Positions 6,432-10,999 of a stretch of DNA of 10,999 nucleotides are shown one piece after another. The stretch covers positions 1 to 10,999 of the forward strand of contig NHHQ01000017.1 of assembly GCA_002170915.1 (NCBI GenBank), given 5' to 3'. The position numbers and the translations under genes are program-made. Every line of letters starts with the position of its first letter. Within the stretch, counting starts at the first letter, position 1. Origin of the DNA: Rhodospirillaceae bacterium TMED167. GTDB taxonomy: Bacteria; Pseudomonadota; Alphaproteobacteria; Rhodospirillales_A; UBA2165. The notes under the pieces were generated by a model that made no database searches, was not told the DNA's origin, and worked only from the letters and a program-made list of their open reading frames with translations.

Positions 6432-9400
6432 ATGTACCCAAGTCACATCGCCATTCGTAATGCAGCCTCAATTTTCGTCCTAGTGATCATAGTTGCAGTG
6501 ATTGGTTTTCAGTCCTACCGTGGCCTACCCCGGGAAGCCAGCCCAGATATTACAGTGCCCATTTTGATTGTTGCGATTCCTTTTCCAGGAGCTTCTCCAC
6601 AGGATGTTGAATCCTTGATTACTTACAAGGTTGAAAACGAATTCCAAAATCTCAAAAGTCTTAAAAAACTGGAGTCAACTTCGTCGGAGGGAATTGCAGC
6701 TATTACGCTGGAATTTGATCCAAATTATGAAATTAGTGAGGCAAGAACTAAGGTTCGTGAAAAGCTGGATACCGTGGCCCCAGAGCTTCCAGATGATGCG
6801 GAAGATCCCGTTATCAGTGAGGTCAACCTGTCAGAGCAACCGATGTTGTTGATCAATCTGTCCAGCACATTGGAATTGCAAAGTTTAACCGAAGTTGCAG
6901 ATGATCTGAAGGAACAGATCGAGGCGATTCCTGGGATTTTGGAAGTTCGTCGAGTTGGAGGAGTGGAACGGGAGATTCGAGTTTACGTCAATCCAGACAA
7001 ACTGCAATATCACAATCTGGATCTGAACCAAGTAACTAGTGCCATTTCCGCTGAAAACACCAATATCCCAGGTGGCACGATCGAAATGGGCCCCACGAAA
7101 TACTTAGTACGGGTACCAGGTGAATTTGAGACACCGATGGCCATCAATGAGGCATTAGTAGCAGTTTCTGGAGATCAGGTACCTATTAGGGTCAAGGATC
7201 TCGGTCGAGTCGTATTTGGTTTCAAAGAACTCTCAAATCGCTCCCGTCTGGATGGGCAGGAATCTGTTTCTCTAAGCGTTATCAAGCGAAGCGGAGAAAA
7301 TCTGCTGGTGATCCGACAACAAGTTCAGGATTTGGTTAAAGAGTTTGAAGAAAATCAACAGGTTGAGATTCGCTTCACAATTTTGGCTGATTCCGGAAAG
7401 TGGGTAACCCAGCTCGTTTCAGACCTGGAAAATAATATTATCTCCGGCTTTATCCTTGTGTTTGTAGTGCTTTTGGTAGTGATGGGGATACGCAACGCCC
7501 TTTTTGTGGCAATCTCAATACCACTTTCTTTCCTAATGAGCATGTGGATCATGCAGGCCATGGGCTACACGCTGAACTTCATAGTGTTGTTCAGCCTGAT
7601 TCTAGCCATGGGTATGCTGGTGGATAACGCGATTGTTGTAGTAGAAAATATCTACAGACACATGCAGGGAGGAAAAAATCGATTTGAGGCTGCACTGATT
7701 GGAATCAAGGAAGTGGGTGGTCCCATTACATCTTCAACACTGACCACCCTGGCAGCCTTTGGGCCAATAATCTTCATGCCGGGGATTATCGGCGAATTCA
7801 TGACCTATCTTCCGCAAACCTTGATAATCACACTCTCCTGCTCACTGTTTGTCGGACTCTTCATCAATCCAGTTTTGTGCTCCACGATGATGAAAGTCAG
7901 TGCCAAAAAGGTGGGCAAAAGTGAGGATGAACTCGCAGTCCTGCAGAACTCAAATTTTCTGCAGGGTTATTTGAGTTTCATGAAAGGGCTGATTCGGTTT
8001 CGCTTTATCGCCTTATTGGCCGCGCTGGGAGGAATCTTTGGAATCATTTTCATCTACGCCACAGTATCTGCTCCTCGAAATGGAATGGAGTTTTTTCCTC
8101 CCTCTGAGCCACAGGAATTTGTTCTCAACATCAAAGCCCCTGTAGGAACGACACTTCAGGTGTCTGACAAATATGTCAATGACTTGGAAGATATCGTCCG
8201 TCCATATGGAGGAAGTGTAGAAGCGGTAGTTGCGAATATTGGACAGCGACGTGGCTTTGGAGCTGGGGATTCTGGAGGTGCAACTACTCATATTAGCCAT
8301 GTTGTAGTTCCTTTCCCTGATTGGATAAATTGGCAAGAAAAACCATCTGTAGTCATCGAACAAGTACGCGACAGGCTGATTGATGTGACCGGTGTGGAGG
8401 TCGAGTTGACCAAGCAACAAAATGGCCCCCCCAGTGGTAAACCCATAAATATTGAAGTCCACGGAACAGATCTCGGATTGATGCAGAAAGTTGCTCAGGA
8501 TATTCAACAGATCATCAGAAACTTACCGGGTCTGGTTGATCTGTCTGATGACTTCGATAGAAGTAGGCCTGAAATTCGTGTTTTGATCGACCGTGACAAA
8601 GCATCTCGTCTGGGGCTAAGAGCCCAAGAAATAGCATCCACAGTTCGAACAGCTTTCAACGGCAGCAAGGTTTCCAATTTTCGAGACGGAAGTGACGAAT
8701 ACGATATTTTTGTACAGCTGGATGAAAACTTTCGAAGCAACTCTCGGGATCTTGAATCTCTTTACATTTTCACACCTTCAAGGCAGTTGGTCCCCCTGAG
8801 TGAAATTGCAAAGATAACGACAGGCCCCGCTTTTGGTTCCATTCGTCATGTGGATCGGGAGCGGGTTATTACCGTTTCTGGAAATAATCGGGAAATTCCT
8901 GGACCTGTTTTGCTGGCCCAAGTCCAGAACAAGCTTGCTGAGTTTCCTCTGCCCAGTGGAATTAGCCTCGAATACACTGGTGAAAACGAAAATCGTGAGG
9001 AATCCCAAGCTTTTTTGGGTAAAGCATTCTTGATAGCTATCCTACTAATTTTCCTGATCTTGGTAACTCAGTTTAACTCTGTAATGTTGCCATTTATTAT
9101 TATGGTTGTTGTATTTCTCTCGCTGTCTGGAGTTCTAGTGGGCTTGATCATCCATGATCGGCCGTTTTCACTAATTATGACAGGGATTGGGGGGATTTCT
9201 CTGGCAGGAATTGTAGTGAATAACGCTATCGTTTTGGTTGATTTCATCCAACAGCTTCGTGCAAAAGGGCATGCACCCTTAGATGCGGTTGTGACTGCTG
9301 CCGCAGTGAGACTAAGACCGGTGCTTCTGACTGCTATAACCACCATTCTTGGTTTGATGCCGATGGCTTTAGGGATGGATATAAACTTCTTTCGCTGGCC

Positions 9401-9623
9401 TGATCCCATCCTCTTGGGGGTGCCTAGTGGTGCCTTTTGGAAGCCAATGGCACTAGCTGTGATTTATGGAATCAGTGTGTCTACTCTGCTAACACTCATT
9501 GTCGTCCCAATCCTCTACTCATTACAAGATAGTTTGAAAAACATACTAGTAAGACTCTTTGGTTTTGGTAGAAAAACTCAAAGTACTGAAGATGATGAAA
9601 GTTTTTTCCCGAAAGCGGCATAA
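6432..9623 (+). CDS. RND-family efflux pump, inner-membrane permease (HAE1-like)
   Basis: At 1063 residues this is a full-length AcrB-type proton-driven pump. TM1 is near residues 12-28, followed by the first periplasmic (porter) loop to about 335, TM2-TM6 to about 485, TM7 near 525-545, the second porter loop to about 862, and TM8-TM12 to the end. LVDNAIVVVENIYRH (396-410, TM4) is the diagnostic motif. Asp398 aligns with AcrB Asp407, but Asn399 replaces Asp408. In TM10, VVNNAIVLVDF (928-938) puts Asn930 where AcrB has Lys940, while Thr967 matches AcrB Thr978. It lies 11 bases after the adaptor gene with a weak ribosome site, suggesting translational coupling. Drug or amphiphile export is the family norm; the actual substrate is unknown. 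The cytoplasmic tail is short and acidic. Confidence 0.95.
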   Translation: MYPSHIAIRNAASIFVLVIIVAVIGFQSYRGLPREASPDITVPILIVAIPFPGASPQDVESLITYKVENEFQNLKSLKKLESTSSEGIAAITLEFDPNYEISEARTKVREKLDTVAPELPDDAEDPVISEVNLSEQPMLLINLSSTLELQSLTEVADDLKEQIEAIPGILEVRRVGGVEREIRVYVNPDKLQYHNLDLNQVTSAISAENTNIPGGTIEMGPTKYLVRVPGEFETPMAINEALVAVSGDQVPIRVKDLGRVVFGFKELSNRSRLDGQESVSLSVIKRSGENLLVIRQQVQDLVKEFEENQQVEIRFTILADSGKWVTQLVSDLENNIISGFILVFVVLLVVMGIRNALFVAISIPLSFLMSMWIMQAMGYTLNFIVLFSLILAMGMLVDNAIVVVENIYRHMQGGKNRFEAALIGIKEVGGPITSSTLTTLAAFGPIIFMPGIIGEFMTYLPQTLIITLSCSLFVGLFINPVLCSTMMKVSAKKVGKSEDELAVLQNSNFLQGYLSFMKGLIRFRFIALLAALGGIFGIIFIYATVSAPRNGMEFFPPSEPQEFVLNIKAPVGTTLQVSDKYVNDLEDIVRPYGGSVEAVVANIGQRRGFGAGDSGGATTHISHVVVPFPDWINWQEKPSVVIEQVRDRLIDVTGVEVELTKQQNGPPSGKPINIEVHGTDLGLMQKVAQDIQQIIRNLPGLVDLSDDFDRSRPEIRVLIDRDKASRLGLRAQEIASTVRTAFNGSKVSNFRDGSDEYDIFVQLDENFRSNSRDLESLYIFTPSRQLVPLSEIAKITTGPAFGSIRHVDRERVITVSGNNREIPGPVLLAQVQNKLAEFPLPSGISLEYTGENENREESQAFLGKAFLIAILLIFLILVTQFNSVMLPFIIMVVVFLSLSGVLVGLIIHDRPFSLIMTGIGGISLAGIVVNNAIVLVDFIQQLRAKGHAPLDAVVTAAAVRLRPVLLTAITTILGLMPMALGMDINFFRWPDPILLGVPSGAFWKPMALAVIYGISVSTLLTLIVVPILYSLQDSLKNILVRLFGFGRKTQSTEDDESFFPKAA

Positions 9624-9738
9624 GCTGATTTAGGTCCTTGCTTTTTGCATTTTGTGTGGGCATTGTGTTGGCGTACCCTCTGAGAACAACCTTCCCCAGA
9701 TAAACTTCATCTATCATGGATGACAAAAAGGAGTCAGC

Positions 9739-10029
9739 ATGAAGCTGCAACGCGTTCCCGTCGGACTACCTGAAATCAGCGCTCTTCAACTTCGCCAAAA
9801 ACATCTCTCCTGGGTACGTACACAAGCTTCTGAATGGGGATTGTTACGCAAAGAAAATCAGAGTCTTTATCGCGGTAAAGCTTATGATGCAGAAGTATTT
9901 GCGGTGGTCAGAACTGTGATGAATGAAAATGACATTGAATACGTCGGATTCGTAGGGGATCAACAGATCTCAGTTGGACCAGATCTGTTGATGACAAAAC
10001 TAGAGGTCGAGCAGAGTTTTTCTGCTTAG
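9739..10029 (+). CDS. Small protein of unknown function (96 residues)
   Basis: I do not recognise a family. The product is hydrophilic, without signal peptide or membrane segment. The N-terminal half looks helical and basic (LRQKHLSWVRTQASEWGLLR), and the C-terminal half reads as mixed alpha/beta (AEVFAVVRTVMNENDIEYVG, then FVGDQQISVG). AAGGAG (9728-9733) lies 5 bases before the ATG, a strong reason to believe it is translated. It lies 115 bases after the pump gene, on the same strand. No intrinsic terminator is visible between them, so read-through from the efflux operon is possible, but the gap is much larger than those inside the operon. It converges with the MORN-repeat gene. Confidence 0.7.
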   Translation: MKLQRVPVGLPEISALQLRQKHLSWVRTQASEWGLLRKENQSLYRGKAYDAEVFAVVRTVMNENDIEYVGFVGDQQISVGPDLLMTKLEVEQSFSA

Positions 10030-10033
10030 TTTC

Positions 10034-10063
10034 TTGAGTCCCGATGTGTCGTTGTGGACTCAA
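10034..10063. terminator. Hairpin between convergent genes, possible bidirectional terminator
   Basis: TTGAGTCC (10034-10041) and GGACTCAA (10056-10063) form a perfect 8-bp stem with a 14-base loop. It lies 4 bases after the stop of the small gene and 24 bases beyond the stop of the leftward MORN gene, where a shared terminator would sit. There is no T-run on either side, so it is not a classic intrinsic terminator; it may instead help define or protect transcript ends. Confidence 0.45.
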
Positions 10064-10087
10064 CTACCGCGTTGATGCAACGAAGAT

Positions 10088-10999
10088 TTATTCTACAGAT
10101 TTCCCAGAAATGTAGCGGCGAAGCTGTCTTCCATCAATATCAATCTCTTGTCCTTTCCAGGGTAGTCCATCCCGAAATATACCGTCGAATTTAATCCCGT
10201 CAGCGTGGACGTATGTCCCCTTGCCTTGGGGCATGCCTTTGATAAAATTTCCCTGATACCTGTCCTTATTGGGCCAGATATAAGTGCCCTCTCCTTGAAA
10301 AGAGTCTTTGACGAATTCGCCCATGTACAATCTTCCGTCTGGCCACGAGAAAGTCCCTCTTCCATGTTTTTTGCCAGTTTGAAAGTTCCCGATATATTTC
10401 CTGCCATCTGCATGGTTCATTTCACCTTGTCCGTTGATTAGTCCCTTCTCGAAATTACCAATAATCTTTTTTCCACTTGGCCATGTTAGTTGTCCTCTAC
10501 CCTCAACCATCCCCTTATTGAATTCACCAGTGTAAATTCTTCCATCTGCCCAAGCCAGTGTTCCAGCTCCGTCAGGGAGAGATTCTGAGAACTGACCCGT
10601 ATATTTCTTACCATCTGGCCAAGTTAGGACACCGTCTCCATCAATTTTCCCATCCTTAAAGGATCCTGTGAATTTGCGCTTGTCCTCAAAGGTCAGGGTC
10701 CCATTGCCGTGCATTACCCCCTTACGTATATCGCCAGTGTATTCCCTCCCATTTTTGAATGAGAAGTTCCCCTTCCCATCCGGCTGATTTTTTTTGATTT
10801 CACCCATATATCTGTTGCCATCAGCAAAAATATAAACTCCCTTACCTTGTTTGATTCCATTCCGGAATTCCCCAGTGTATAAAGCACCATCAGGCCAACT
10901 GTAAGATCCCTTGCCGTTGATCTGTCCGTTGAGGAATTCCCCAGCGTATTTGCGGCCGTCTGCCCAGATGTAGCTTCCTTCTCCATTCTCTCTGCCATA
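10088..10999 (-). CDS. MORN-repeat protein, 5' end outside the window
   Basis: The minus-strand frame ends at TAA (10090-10088) and stays open to the last base, giving at least 303 residues. Nearly all are tandem 23-residue MORN repeats with the pattern YxGxFxxGxxxGxGxxxW followed by xDGxx. I count about 12 full units plus a partial one at the edge. The last unit drifts (FDGIFRDGLPWKGQEIDIDG) and is followed by a short basic tail (RQLRRYISGKSVE). An ATG at 10807-10805 exists, but it encodes the Met of NRYMGE in the middle of a repeat, so it is not the start. MORN repeats form elongated beta-hairpin solenoids; in eukaryotes they act as scaffolds or lipid-linked proteins, and bacterial roles are poorly known. 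Whether this protein is exported cannot be judged without its N-terminus. Confidence 0.92.
   Translation of the reverse strand, partial: YGRENGEGSYIWADGRKYAGEFLNGQINGKGSYSWPDGALYTGEFRNGIKQGKGVYIFADGNRYMGEIKKNQPDGKGNFSFKNGREYTGDIRKGVMHGNGTLTFEDKRKFTGSFKDGKIDGDGVLTWPDGKKYTGQFSESLPDGAGTLAWADGRIYTGEFNKGMVEGRGQLTWPSGKKIIGNFEKGLINGQGEMNHADGRKYIGNFQTGKKHGRGTFSWPDGRLYMGEFVKDSFQGEGTYIWPNKDRYQGNFIKGMPQGKGTYVHADGIKFDGIFRDGLPWKGQEIDIDGRQLRRYISGKSVE

Noticed and set aside
8013..8507. A 164-codon open frame antisense to the pump gene
   Set aside because: It lies wholly within the strongly supported RND coding sequence, has no recognisable domain and no ribosome site that I could see; it looks like a shadow frame.
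9624..9738. A promoter or terminator between the pump gene and the small gene
   Set aside because: No -35/-10 pair with acceptable spacing (TTGGCG and GATAAA are 25 bases apart) and no stem followed by a T-run could be found.
10034..10063. Classic intrinsic terminator
   Set aside because: The stem is good but no T-run follows it in either direction, so it is listed only as a possible bidirectional terminator at moderate confidence.
10805..10807. ATG as the start of the MORN gene
   Set aside because: The Met lies inside a repeat (NRYMGE) and three more repeat units continue upstream in frame to the window edge.
10714..10998. A 94-residue minus-strand frame at the right edge
   Set aside because: It lies in another frame over the MORN array, whose own frame is open and encodes clear repeats through the same bases.

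Overview
The window looks like chromosomal DNA from a Gram-negative bacterium of moderate G+C content. It encodes a complete tripartite RND efflux system (outer-membrane channel, lipid-anchored periplasmic adaptor, inner-membrane pump), a secreted pentapeptide-repeat protein and a long MORN-repeat protein. The lineage cannot be fixed from sequence alone. The gene mix would suit a marine or environmental proteobacterium-like genome, but that is a guess.

Layout, left to right. Positions 1-49 hold the possible first codons of a gene leaving the window on the minus strand. At 221-802 lies a small exported pentapeptide-repeat protein. At 1078-2079 lies a 333-residue protein that reads like a class I aldolase-type TIM barrel of unknown substrate. 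The stretch 2080-3076 has no intact gene. Its minus strand (2124 to about 2760) carries a heavily decayed LacI/GalR-family regulator, recognisable in pieces and broken by several frameshifts and at least two in-frame stops. It lies tail to tail with the aldolase-like gene, so it may once have regulated a sugar-related locus.

The centre of the window (about 2927-9623) is one efflux operon, tetR - tolC-like - adaptor - RND pump, with gaps of only 22, 13 and 11 bases. Upstream of tetR are two copies of a 23-bp inverted repeat, TGACC-N13-GGTCA, 52 bp apart. The downstream copy lies over a good sigma70-type promoter, which fits an autorepressed TetR switch controlling the operon. The tolC-like gene most likely starts at a TTG (3717) with a strong Shine-Dalgarno, giving a clean signal peptide; the longer ATG-initiated reading overlaps tetR. 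The adaptor gene contains a perfect 24-bp palindrome near its 5' end.

To the right, a 96-residue protein of unknown function (9739-10029) faces a MORN-repeat gene on the minus strand (10088 to the window edge). The MORN reading frame stays open to the last base, so its start lies outside the window. An 8-bp-stem hairpin separates these convergent genes.

The points most worth following up are the paired operators, the LacI-family pseudogene, the coding-region palindrome and the substituted proton-relay residues of the pump. I saw no CRISPR array, tRNA, rRNA or insertion sequence.
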